In this document: in pieces, positions 1 to 6,512 of the stretch | How the letters are laid out: the number at the start of each line of letters is the position of its first letter | Position numbering within the stretch: the stretch's first letter is position 1 | DNA from: Acidobacteriota bacterium | GTDB taxonomy: Bacteria > Acidobacteriota > Aminicenantia > UBA2199 | Reading direction: 5' to 3' | DNA: 6,520 nucleotides | NCBI GenBank assembly: GCA_028749105.1 | Contig: JAQUQF010000099.1 | Location: 1 to 6,520 of the forward strand | Notes under the pieces: generated by a model | Databases searched by the model: none | What the model saw: only the letters and a program-made list of their open reading frames with translations | What the model was told of the DNA's origin: nothing | Program-made: the position numbers and the translations under genes

Positions 1-446
1 ACCAGGAAATTAAGGGCCATGGCGATCTCCATGAATGTCTTGCCGGTGCCGGCCGGTCCGATGCCAAACACCATGTCGCAATCCTGGATAGCCTGGACGT
101 AGCTGCGCCGGTTATAGGTCTTGGGATAGACCTCCTTGCCGTCCACCTTGATGATGTGCTTCTTGAAAATGTCTTCCTGGAACTGCTCGATCTTGCCCTC
201 GGCGACCAGGTTCAGGCTGAACTGGATGTCATGGTCCTGCAGCTTGCCGTTCTCTTCGTGGAGCAGGGTCAAATGCTGCAAATACTTCTTGAATTTCCTC
301 GTCTGGGCGGGGTTGCCCGAATACATGACCTTGTCGCCGCGCAGGGCGATTTCAAGGGAGAAAGTCTTTTCGATCGCCTCGAGGTTCTTTTGGATCAGGA
401 AGGGAAAATGGTTGCCCAGCCTGTCCGGGCAGATGAATTCTTCCAT
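1..446 (-). CDS. phoH: PhoH-family ATPase, N-terminal 148 codons (cut by the window edge)
   Basis: PhoH-like proteins (PhoH, YbeZ/PhoL) are cytoplasmic P-loop ATPases of the helicase-like type, often linked to RNA metabolism; their exact role is unsettled. The translation begins MEEFICPDRLGNHF. Residues about 15-100 match the small N-terminal domain of the family, including an ALRGDKVMYSGN stretch at 34-45. The ATPase domain begins at about residue 107 with KTYNRRSYVQAI, the usual lead-in to the P-loop. A perfect Walker A, GPAGTGKT, lies at residues 130-137. The rest of the gene, including Walker B, is outside the window. I chose the ATG at 444-446 because a weak GGGA Shine-Dalgarno sits 8 nt upstream and family proteins begin at about this point. 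An in-frame ATG at 462-464 would add six residues (MRGIFL). The gene lies 88 bp downstream of the transporter gene and has its own strong promoter. Family identity is secure; the exact paralogue is not. Confidence 0.93.
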   Translation of the reverse strand, partial: MEEFICPDRLGNHFPFLIQKNLEAIEKTFSLEIALRGDKVMYSGNPAQTRKFKKYLQHLTLLHEENGKLQDHDIQFSLNLVAEGKIEQFQEDIFKKHIIKVDGKEVYPKTYNRRSYVQAIQDCDMVFGIGPAGTGKTFMEIAMALNFL

Positions 447-475
447 TAAAAAAATCCCGCGCATGCTCTTTTCAT
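446..475 (-). other. Possible 9-codon upstream ORF overlapping the phoH start
   Basis: An ATG at 473-475 opens a frame reading MKRACAGFF, with its TAA at 446-448. The last A of that stop is the first A of the phoH ATG, giving a TAATG overlap of the kind seen in translational coupling. The predicted transcription start of the promoter just upstream is about 475-476, so this ORF would be leaderless or nearly so. It has no Shine-Dalgarno. It may be chance: the stretch is only 30 nt, and nothing shows that it is translated. Confidence 0.2.
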
Positions 476-482
476 TGCTTTG

Positions 483-511
483 ATTATAGGGAGCCATGGG
501 ATAAAAGTCAA
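483..511 (-). promoter_or_regulatory. Strong sigma-70-type promoter for phoH
   Basis: On the minus strand the -35 box TTGACT (506-511) and the -10 box TATAAT (483-488) are separated by exactly 17 bp. That is 5 of 6 and 6 of 6 matches to consensus at ideal spacing. The boxes lie in an AT-richer pocket inside otherwise GC-rich DNA, between the transporter stop codon (535-537) and the phoH start (446). The predicted +1 is about 475-476, giving a leader of about 30 nt to the preferred phoH ATG. No operator is obvious. It implies that phoH can be transcribed independently of the upstream metF-metH-transporter genes. Confidence 0.75.
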
Positions 512-534
512 ATGCCCTCCTGTTCCGCCCCGGC

Positions 535-2079
535 CTAGGCCAGCCCGACCAGGGGCAGCAGCAGGCGCAGCCCCAGCCAGATCAGCAGCCCGCCGGCCAG
601 GTCGAAGAGGAAGCCGGCCCTGATCATTTTCACGATGGGCACCAGCCCCGAGCCGTAGACGATGGCGTTGGGCGGGGTGGACACGGGGAGCATGAATCCC
701 CAGCTGCAGCCCAGGATGGCGCCCAGCGCCGGCGGCACCGGGTTGATGCCCGCGGCCAGGGAGAGGGAGATGATCACCGGCACCACCATGTTGGCCGCGG
801 CGGTGTTGGAGGTCGTCTCGCTGGCGATGATGGCGATGAACACGGCGGCAAAGGTGATGCCCCACAGCGATTCGGCGCCGGAAAACCGCAACAGCCCCTG
901 TCCGATATGGTCGGCCAGGCGGGTCGAGAACATCAGGTTGCCCAGGCTCAGGCCGCCGCCGAACAGCAGCAGGGTGCCCCAGTCGATGTTCACGGCCTGC
1001 CTCCAGGATATGGTGAACTCTTTTTTTTGCCAATTCACGGGCAGCAGGAAGAGGAAGGTTGCCCCGATCAGTGCCGCCGCCGCCTCGGGCAGGTGGCTTC
1101 CATACCACTTGGCCAATGGCGATGCCGTTCCCCAGAACACGGCCAGGAATCCCGGTATTACCCAGAGGGCGACCGTCAGCAGAAATGCGGCCAGGGCATT
1201 CTTCTGGCCGCGGCTCCAGGGGCCCAGCTTGGCCAGTTCCTGGCGCACGTACTCGCGGCTGCCCGCGATTACCGGCATTTCGGGCTTGTGCATGGCGTAC
1301 AGCATAAGGAACAGCACGACGTACATGGCCAGCAGCATGGGGACGGCAAACAGCATCCACTGGAAAAAGGGGATCTTCACCTTGGCGAACTTCTCGATCA
1401 TGGCCAGGCCGATCAGGTTGGGCGGAGTGCCCACCGGGGTGCCGATCCCCCCGGCCGATGAGGCATAGGCGGCCATCAGCATCATGGCGGTGGCAAAACG
1501 CATGCGGGCCGGGTCGGCTTTCCTGCCGGTCTTTTTCTCCAGCAGCCCGGCCATGGCCGCGATGATGCCCAGGCCGATGGGGAACATCATCGCCGTGGCG
1601 GCCGTGTTGCTGATCCACATGGAGATGAAGGCGGAGATGGCTCCATAGGCGAAAAGAATGCGCCAGGCGCGGTCGCCGATCCAGCTCATGGACATGATGC
1701 TGAATGCGAACCTGCGGTCCAGGCCGTGGACGTTCATGGCGCGGGCCATGACGAAACTGCCCAGGAACAGGAAAATGGTCGGATCGGCGAAGGGGGCCAT
1801 GACGGTCCTGGCGTCGGCCACTCCGAAGAGTATGCACAGGACGGCTCCCAGGAGGGAACTGACCGGAATGGGGATGGGCTCGCCGATCCACCAGACGACG
1901 ACCCAGGCGATAATGGCGGCCAGGACATGGGCCTGGCGGCTCAGTCCGGGCATGGGCATGAGCAGGAAGACCAGCCCCAGCAGCGGTCCCAGGAAGAGGC
2001 TCAGCCGCTGGCGCCAGGATTCCACCTTCTCCTCGAACGGGGAGATCACGGCCGCCGGCTCTACGGGTTGTTCCTTCAT
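535..2079 (-). CDS. DASS/SLC13-family sodium:anion (dicarboxylate or sulfate) symporter
   Basis: This is a 514-residue polytopic inner-membrane protein of the divalent anion:Na+ symporter family, whose members import di- or tricarboxylates or sulfate with sodium. It carries both halves of the family's inverted repeat: an SNT motif at about 157-159 followed by GTPPNLIG at 217-224, and a second SNT at 424-426 followed by STPPNAIVYGSG at 467-478, the classic family signature. In VcINDY the SNT motifs bind sodium and substrate. Many hydrophobic segments run from about residue 26 to the C-terminus, consistent with 11 or more membrane spans and the intramembrane hairpins of the fold. I start at the ATG at 2077-2079 because GAGGA (2087-2091) lies 7 nt upstream. 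The ATG at 2098-2100 would add MLTEDNT, but its AAGAGGA abuts the codon with no spacer. It follows metH by 29 bp, probably in the same operon. The substrate cannot be assigned from sequence alone; the methionine context is only suggestive. Confidence 0.95.
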   Translation of the reverse strand: MKEQPVEPAAVISPFEEKVESWRQRLSLFLGPLLGLVFLLMPMPGLSRQAHVLAAIIAWVVVWWIGEPIPIPVSSLLGAVLCILFGVADARTVMAPFADPTIFLFLGSFVMARAMNVHGLDRRFAFSIMSMSWIGDRAWRILFAYGAISAFISMWISNTAATAMMFPIGLGIIAAMAGLLEKKTGRKADPARMRFATAMMLMAAYASSAGGIGTPVGTPPNLIGLAMIEKFAKVKIPFFQWMLFAVPMLLAMYVVLFLMLYAMHKPEMPVIAGSREYVRQELAKLGPWSRGQKNALAAFLLTVALWVIPGFLAVFWGTASPLAKWYGSHLPEAAAALIGATFLFLLPVNWQKKEFTISWRQAVNIDWGTLLLFGGGLSLGNLMFSTRLADHIGQGLLRFSGAESLWGITFAAVFIAIIASETTSNTAAANMVVPVIISLSLAAGINPVPPALGAILGCSWGFMLPVSTPPNAIVYGSGLVPIVKMIRAGFLFDLAGGLLIWLGLRLLLPLVGLA

Positions 2080-2086
2080 GGTGTTG

Positions 2087-2091
2087 TCCTC
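2087..2091 (-). promoter_or_regulatory. Ribosome binding site deciding the transporter start
   Basis: GAGGA is placed 7 nt before the ATG at 2077-2079. It lies inside the longer open frame that starts at 2100 and so argues for the shorter, 514-residue product. The competing AAGAGGA at 2101-2107 touches the upstream ATG directly, which is poor spacing. Confidence 0.6.
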
Positions 2092-2108
2092 GGTAAGCAT
2101 TCCTCTTG

Positions 2109-5100
2109 TTACTGTTTCTCAGAAATGGTTGGCCCGCTGCCGTGGACGACCATGGCGCTGACGCTCAGTTCGGGCTGGAGCTGGAAACTGCCGCTCAAGC
2201 GGACGCCGATGCGGCCTGCGCCGAGCAGGCTCACCAGCAGCTTTTGGTCGGAGAGGCGGGGCCAGGCCGGGTAACCGGGGCTGAAGCGCCTCCCCTGCCT
2301 TTTACCCAGGCCGAGCTCCAGGCGGATGCGGCGGTGCAGCGCTTCCGCCAGTCCCTCGGCCAGCTCGACGGCAAACCCGTGCAGGGGGTGGTAGCGGCTG
2401 TACTGGTCCGAGGCGAACAATTTTTTCTCCAGGCGCGGGATCCTGGACCCGCAGGTGACAAGAAACAGGGGGACAAGGTCGCCTGAGGGCGCGAAATAGT
2501 CGGCCAGGGAAGTGTCGCCGTGGCGTGGGAAATCGATGGCGAATGAGCCATCCCCGGCCTCAAGAAGCAGCCGGTTCTTCCCCCGGCGCTGGCAGCGGAA
2601 ATAGCCGTAAACGCCCGAAAAACGGTTGATTCCCTCAGCGCGGAGCAGGGCCAGGATCTGGCCGTAAAAACGCTCCGCCTCGTCCCCGGCGCGCATGCGC
2701 CAGCGCGCCTTCACCAGCACGCGCTTGTCCATGAACGGCAGGGCTTCGTCCAGGGTCCAGCGCACGATCCTGGTGCCGAGGAAGGGGGCGCTGACCGGCG
2801 GAGCCTGCATAGTGGCAATCACCGGCGCTTTTGCCAGGGAGCGGCCTTTCCTAGCCGGGGGGATGGCCGCAGCAGGCGGCAAAGGCCCTCCGGACATGAC
2901 TTTCATGGCTGCGAAAGCGTCGGCGGCGTAATAGACCTCCCCTTCGTAATCGGGCCGCAATGCCGTCTTGACGAATGCCGGCGTCAGGGCGGCGCCGCCG
3001 CATATCACGGGAACGCGGATCCCCTTCTCGCGCAGGCTGCGCAGGATCCCCGTCATTTCCAGCGTCGAGCGGACCAGGAGGGCGCTCAGGCCGATATGAT
3101 CGGGGCGATGTTTCGCCACGGCGGCGGCGACCTCCTCCCCTCCCTGGTTGGTGCCGAGATTGACCACCCGGTAGCCGTTGCTGCGCAGGATGATGTCGAC
3201 CAGGTTCTTGCCGATGTCGTGGATGTCCCCCTTGACCGTGGCCAGGACCATGGTGCCGCGCAGGCGCCGGCCGGTCTTCGGCAGGCGCGGTTCCAGCAGG
3301 TCCAGGGCCGCCTTGACCACTTCGGCGGCCTGCAGTACGAAAGGCAGCTGCATGATCCCCTTCTCGAAGAGGCCGCCGACTTCGGCCATGGCCTGCAACA
3401 AAATGTCATTGACGATGTCCAGGGCTGGCATTCTTTCGGAGAGCATGGCCAAGTCGGCCTCAAGGCCCGAGGCGTTGCCGCTGAGCACCGCTTCGCGCAG
3501 GCGCTCCTCGGGGACCGTGCTGTTGACCGCGACGGCCATGCCCCCTTTTTGTCCCTGGAAATGCTCCATCAGGACCCGCAGCGGATCGTGCCCGCTTTGG
3601 CGCGCACGGTTGAAGATGAGGTCCTCGGCCAGGCGCTTTTCCAGCGGGTCGATGCGGTTCAGCGGCAGGATGCGGGCGGCATGGAAAATGGCGGCATCGA
3701 GGCCGCTGCGCACGGCATGGTAGAGGAACACGGCATTGACGATCCGTCTTGCGGCTGGCTGCAGCCCATAGGAGATGTTGCTGACCCCAAGCAGGGTCTG
3801 CGTCCCCGGCAGCCGTTTTTTTATCAGCGGCAGGGCGGCCAGGGTTTCCATGCCGGCTGCGGCCAGACCGGGGTCTCCCGAGGCCAGGGTGAAGGTCAGC
3901 GGGTCGAGGAAGAGGTCGCCGGGGTGCAGGCCGCGCCGCAGCGCCAGGTCATGGAGCCGCTGCAGGACAGCGACTTTCCGGCCGCGCGTCCGGGCCATTC
4001 CCTCCTCGTCGATGGCCAGGCAGACGACCGCCGCCCCGAAATCGCGGGCCAGCGAGAGGACCTGCTCGGCGCGGGTGCCGCCGTCCTCGAGGTTGATGGA
4101 ATTGATCACCGCCCGTCCGGCGCACTGCTCCAGGCCGGCTTCCAGCGCCGGGATGCTGGCGCTGTCCAGCATGAGCGGCAGGCGGCTCTGGGCGTTCAGC
4201 CTGGCGGCGGCCCGCCGCATGTCGCGGGCCTCGTCGCGGCCGGCGTAGGCCACGTTCAGGTCCAGCAGGTGGGCCCCCTCGCGCTCCTGTTCCCGGGCCA
4301 CGGCCAGCATGGCGTCAAGGTCTTCGGCCAGCAGGGCCTCCCTGAACTTGCGGCTGCCGGTGGCGTTGGTCTGCTCACCGATAATCAGCGGCGCGGGCTT
4401 GACCCGCAGATCCTGCATCGCGAACAGCGACGTGACCTGGCCGGCGCGGGCGGGTTTCCTCTTGCGGACCGGGCTCAGCCCCCCCGCCTCCCTGGCCAGC
4501 TCGCGTATGTGACGCGCCGTGGTGCCGCAGCAGCCGCCGACGATCGCCGCCCCGTCCTTGACAGCGAACTCGCGCACGGCCCGGGCGAACGGCCCCGGCT
4601 CCATGTCGTATACGTAGCGGCCGCGGCGGAACTTCGGCAGGCCGGCGTTGGGCATGACCGCCAGAGCGAAGGGGGATGCGGCGGAGAGGGCCTCGACCGC
4701 CTGGCGCATCTCCTCGGGACCGGTGCCGCAGTTGACGCCGAAGGCAAAGAGGGGGAAAGGGAGGAAAGTGGCCAGCGCCGTGGCGACATCGGTCCCCAGC
4801 AGCATGCGGTTCTTTTCCAGGGTGACCAGGACACTGACCGGCCGGGCGCTCCCCTTCTCCCTGAAGACGCGGTTCAGGGCGCGCAGCGCCGCCTTGATCT
4901 GCAGCATGTCCTGGCAGGTTTCCACCTGGAACAGGTCGACGCCGCCGTCAAACAGGCCCAGCATCTGGGCATAGTACGAGTCCTCGAGCTCTTTGAATCC
5001 GACCTGCTGCAGGCTGGGCAGGCGCGATCCCGGGCCGACCGACCCGGCCACATAGCGCGGCCGCCCCTGGCCGCCATGGTCGCCGGCGACGCGAACGGCG

Positions 5101-5402
5101 ATTTCGGCAGCCCGGCGATTGATCTCGTAGGTTTTTTCCCGGAGCCCGTGCTTGGCCAGCTCGGCGGCCTGGGCGCCGAAAGTGTTGGTTTCGATGATGT
5201 CGCAGCCCGCCTCCAGGTAGGAGTCATGGATGGCGGCGATGATGTCGGGCCGGGAAAGGGAGAGGTAGTCGTGGCAGCCGTCGCGGCCCTGGTAGTCGTC
5301 GGGTCCGGCGGCGGCCATGATGGCCGTGCCCATGGCGCCGTCGAGGACCAGGACCTTCTCGAGCCGGCGCTTGCCGATGTCGGGCTTGCGAATGGCGCCC
5401 AC
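2109..5402 (-). CDS. metH: Cobalamin-dependent methionine synthase (5-methyltetrahydrofolate-homocysteine methyltransferase)
   Basis: MetH transfers the methyl group of 5-methyl-tetrahydrofolate via methylcobalamin to homocysteine, making methionine and tetrahydrofolate in the cytoplasm. All four modules are present in 1097 residues (E. coli: 1227). Residues 1-305 form the homocysteine/zinc domain, with ligands Cys225 (VNCGTG) and Cys291-Cys292 (GGCCGTT). Residues about 336-600 form the pterin-binding barrel, opening IIGEQTNATGSRKF. The helical cap at about 640-710 precedes a B12-binding Rossmann domain at about 715-830. There D726-x-H728-x-x-G731 supplies the lower cobalt ligand His728, and Ser779 corresponds to E. 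coli Ser810. A Pro/Ala-rich linker (about 838-875) leads to the reactivation domain (about 880-1097), whose SAM-binding segment R1039-FSPGYPAWP is intact, with Trp1047 where E. coli has Cys. The start is GTG at 5400-5402, about 20 residues before LDGAMGT as in other MetH proteins. GAGG overlapping the metF stop is 12 nt upstream, a long spacer. No frameshift or truncation is seen. Confidence 0.97.
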   Translation of the reverse strand: MGAIRKPDIGKRRLEKVLVLDGAMGTAIMAAAGPDDYQGRDGCHDYLSLSRPDIIAAIHDSYLEAGCDIIETNTFGAQAAELAKHGLREKTYEINRRAAEIAVRVAGDHGGQGRPRYVAGSVGPGSRLPSLQQVGFKELEDSYYAQMLGLFDGGVDLFQVETCQDMLQIKAALRALNRVFREKGSARPVSVLVTLEKNRMLLGTDVATALATFLPFPLFAFGVNCGTGPEEMRQAVEALSAASPFALAVMPNAGLPKFRRGRYVYDMEPGPFARAVREFAVKDGAAIVGGCCGTTARHIRELAREAGGLSPVRKRKPARAGQVTSLFAMQDLRVKPAPLIIGEQTNATGSRKFREALLAEDLDAMLAVAREQEREGAHLLDLNVAYAGRDEARDMRRAAARLNAQSRLPLMLDSASIPALEAGLEQCAGRAVINSINLEDGGTRAEQVLSLARDFGAAVVCLAIDEEGMARTRGRKVAVLQRLHDLALRRGLHPGDLFLDPLTFTLASGDPGLAAAGMETLAALPLIKKRLPGTQTLLGVSNISYGLQPAARRIVNAVFLYHAVRSGLDAAIFHAARILPLNRIDPLEKRLAEDLIFNRARQSGHDPLRVLMEHFQGQKGGMAVAVNSTVPEERLREAVLSGNASGLEADLAMLSERMPALDIVNDILLQAMAEVGGLFEKGIMQLPFVLQAAEVVKAALDLLEPRLPKTGRRLRGTMVLATVKGDIHDIGKNLVDIILRSNGYRVVNLGTNQGGEEVAAAVAKHRPDHIGLSALLVRSTLEMTGILRSLREKGIRVPVICGGAALTPAFVKTALRPDYEGEVYYAADAFAAMKVMSGGPLPPAAAIPPARKGRSLAKAPVIATMQAPPVSAPFLGTRIVRWTLDEALPFMDKRVLVKARWRMRAGDEAERFYGQILALLRAEGINRFSGVYGYFRCQRRGKNRLLLEAGDGSFAIDFPRHGDTSLADYFAPSGDLVPLFLVTCGSRIPRLEKKLFASDQYSRYHPLHGFAVELAEGLAEALHRRIRLELGLGKRQGRRFSPGYPAWPRLSDQKLLVSLLGAGRIGVRLSGSFQLQPELSVSAMVVHGSGPTISEKQ

Positions 5403-5416
5403 TGTGGCGGCCGGCC

Positions 5417-6379
5417 TCAGCGCTTGCCGGTGAAAACGGCTTCCAGCAGGGACTTGGCGGCTTGGCCCTGCCCCATGGTGAACACGTGGATGCCCGGCGC
5501 CCCAAAAGCGATCAGCTCCTCGACCAGCCTGGCCATGTAGCGGATGCCGTTGGCGAAGGCCTGTTCGCGGGTGCGCGCCTCCTCAATGGCGGCGACCAGG
5601 TCCACGGGGATGTTGACGTGGAATGAACTGGGGATGGACTGGATCTGCTTCCTGTTGACCAGGGGCTTGAGCCCCGGGATGATGGGCACCTGGATGCCGA
5701 TGGCCCTCGCCTTTTCCACGAATTCCTTGTACAGCCGGAACTCGTAGAACATTTGGGTGATGATGTATTCCGCCCCTGCGTCCACTTTGTTTTTCAGGTA
5801 TTGCAGGTCCTTGTCCAGGTTGGGCGACTCGAAGTGCTTCTCCGGGTAGCCGGCCACGCCGATGCAGAAACTGGTGGGGAACGGGTCCTCCAGCTCGTCG
5901 ATGTATTTGCCGCGGTTCAGCTGGGCGATCTGCTCTACCAGCTGGTGGGCGTACTGGTGGCCGTCCTTTTCCGGGATGTAGCGCGCCTGGCCCGGGGCCG
6001 GGTCGCCGCGCAGGGCCATGATGTTCTTGATGCCCAGGAAATGGAGGTCGATGAGGGTATCCTCGGTCTCGTAGCGGTTGAAACTCCCGCAGATCAGGTG
6101 CGGCACCGGCTCGACTTTGAAGCGGTTCTTGATGGCGCTGCAGATGCCCACGGTGCCTGGCTTTTTGCGCCGCGGCCGCCGGGTGATGATGCCGTCCTTC
6201 TCCTCGTAGACCATGTGCGGCTGGTGGTAGGTGACATTGATGAACTGGGGACCAAAATGCATCAGCGGTTCGATGCTGGACACGATGTCGTCCATGCTCT
6301 TGCCGCGGTCGGGCGGCGTGATCTCCAGTGAAAAGAGGAGCTTGCGGTTATGGTTCAACCAGTCGATCACCTTGGTCAT
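5417..6379 (-). CDS. metF: 5,10-methylenetetrahydrofolate reductase
   Basis: MetF is a FAD-containing TIM-barrel enzyme that reduces 5,10-methylene-tetrahydrofolate to 5-methyl-tetrahydrofolate, the methyl donor for the next gene's product, MetH. The 320-residue product starts MTKVIDWLNHNRKLLFSLEI. Glu19 in FSLEITPP matches the catalytic Glu28 of E. coli, Asp126 in ALRGDPAPG matches Asp120, and Gln209 in ITQMFYE matches Gln183. Other family landmarks are VPHLIC (92-97), GYPEKH (177-182), VDAGAEY (199-205) and IIPGLKPL (233-240). It is longer than the E. coli enzyme (296), mainly through insertions around residues 55-75 and 130-170. From memory, these resemble MetF of Bacteroidota and related phyla. 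I start at the ATG at 6377-6379 because GAGGA (6386-6390) lies 6 nt upstream and family proteins begin here. The frame stays open to the right edge, but the added stretch encodes a repeat and has no family counterpart. The stop is 14 bp before metH. Confidence 0.97.
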   Translation of the reverse strand: MTKVIDWLNHNRKLLFSLEITPPDRGKSMDDIVSSIEPLMHFGPQFINVTYHQPHMVYEEKDGIITRRPRRKKPGTVGICSAIKNRFKVEPVPHLICGSFNRYETEDTLIDLHFLGIKNIMALRGDPAPGQARYIPEKDGHQYAHQLVEQIAQLNRGKYIDELEDPFPTSFCIGVAGYPEKHFESPNLDKDLQYLKNKVDAGAEYIITQMFYEFRLYKEFVEKARAIGIQVPIIPGLKPLVNRKQIQSIPSSFHVNIPVDLVAAIEEARTREQAFANGIRYMARLVEELIAFGAPGIHVFTMGQGQAAKSLLEAVFTGKR

Positions 6380-6385
6380 GACATT

Positions 6386-6390
6386 TCCTC
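6386..6390 (-). promoter_or_regulatory. Ribosome binding site of metF
   Basis: GAGGA ends 6 nt before the ATG at 6377-6379, the best Shine-Dalgarno in the window. It settles the metF start against much longer in-frame alternatives, such as a TTG at 6491-6493 that would add 38 residues. Confidence 0.75.
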
Positions 6391-6407
6391 GAACGTGGAT
6401 TTGCTGC

Positions 6408-6435
6408 ATGATAGCACAAACAGAGCCTGACTTAA
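6408..6435 (-). promoter_or_regulatory. Weak candidate promoter for the metF-metH operon
   Basis: On the minus strand a TATCAT (6408-6413) matches the -10 consensus at 5 of 6 positions. About 16-17 bp upstream the sequence is only TTTAAG or TTAAGT, matching the -35 consensus at 3 of 6. A start about 7 nt downstream would give a leader of about 20 nt carrying the metF ribosome binding site. The position is sensible, but the -35 is poor and the real promoter may lie elsewhere, possibly beyond the window. Confidence 0.3.
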
Positions 6436-6444
6436 AGCCGAAAT

Positions 6445-6474
6445 ACAGTGATAGTGGTAGTGATAGTGATAGTC
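6445..6474 (+). repeat. Degenerate six-base tandem repeat upstream of metF
   Basis: Five consecutive hexamers read ACAGTG, ATAGTG, GTAGTG, ATAGTG, ATAGTC on the plus strand, which is about (ATAGTG)5 with four deviations from the unit. The minus strand reads as (CACTAT)n. The block lies 66 bp upstream of the metF start codon and about 32 bp upstream of the candidate -10 box. It is AT-richer than the flanking genes. Translated in the metF frame it gives an artificial alternation of Leu with Ser or Pro, a sign that this stretch is not coding. Confidence 0.85.
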
Positions 6475-6499
6475 TTAACGGCAATGGTAGCAACAGCCG

Positions 6500-6512
6500 A
6501 GAGATGATCTCT
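6500..6512. repeat. Short perfect inverted repeat upstream of metF
   Basis: AGAGAT and ATCTCT face each other across a single central base (6506). The symmetry is perfect over 6 bp per arm and does not extend outward. It could be half of a regulatory site or chance. It does not resemble the E. coli MetJ box AGACGTCT. The window ends 8 bp beyond it, so its context cannot be judged. Confidence 0.35.

Noticed and set aside
448..470. Intrinsic terminator before phoH (GC-rich stretch followed by seven T residues on the minus strand)
   Set aside because: No stem-loop with a workable loop can be formed: GCATGC is self-complementary without a loop and the adjacent GCGGGA has no partner. The T run also sits directly at the phoH start codon, downstream of its promoter.
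532..541. Palindrome GGCCTAGGCC at the transporter stop codon as a terminator or operator
   Set aside because: A perfect 10-bp palindrome leaves no loop for a terminator hairpin and no T tract follows on the minus strand. The stop codon (TAG) itself supplies the centre.
446..1891. 481-codon open frame on the minus strand overlapping the transporter gene
   Set aside because: It lies out of frame inside the transporter CDS and runs past its stop to TAA at 446-448. The translation is rich in Arg, His, Pro and Gly with no motif, whereas the overlapping frame has complete DASS signatures.
662..2274. Several plus-strand open frames opposite the transporter and the end of metH
   Set aside because: They are mutually overlapping, lack ribosome binding sites and recognisable domains, and lie antisense to confidently identified genes in GC-rich DNA.
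6380..6493. N-terminal extension of metF by 38 residues, starting at TTG and looking like a signal peptide
   Set aside because: The extension translates the hexamer repeat into an artificial alternation of Leu with Ser or Pro. The ATG at 6377-6379 has an excellent ribosome binding site and matches the family start, and MetF is a cytoplasmic enzyme.
6500..6512. MetJ-type methionine operator
   Set aside because: The inverted repeat AGAGAT-N-ATCTCT does not match tandem AGACGTCT boxes, is single, and MetJ is confined to a subset of Gammaproteobacteria.
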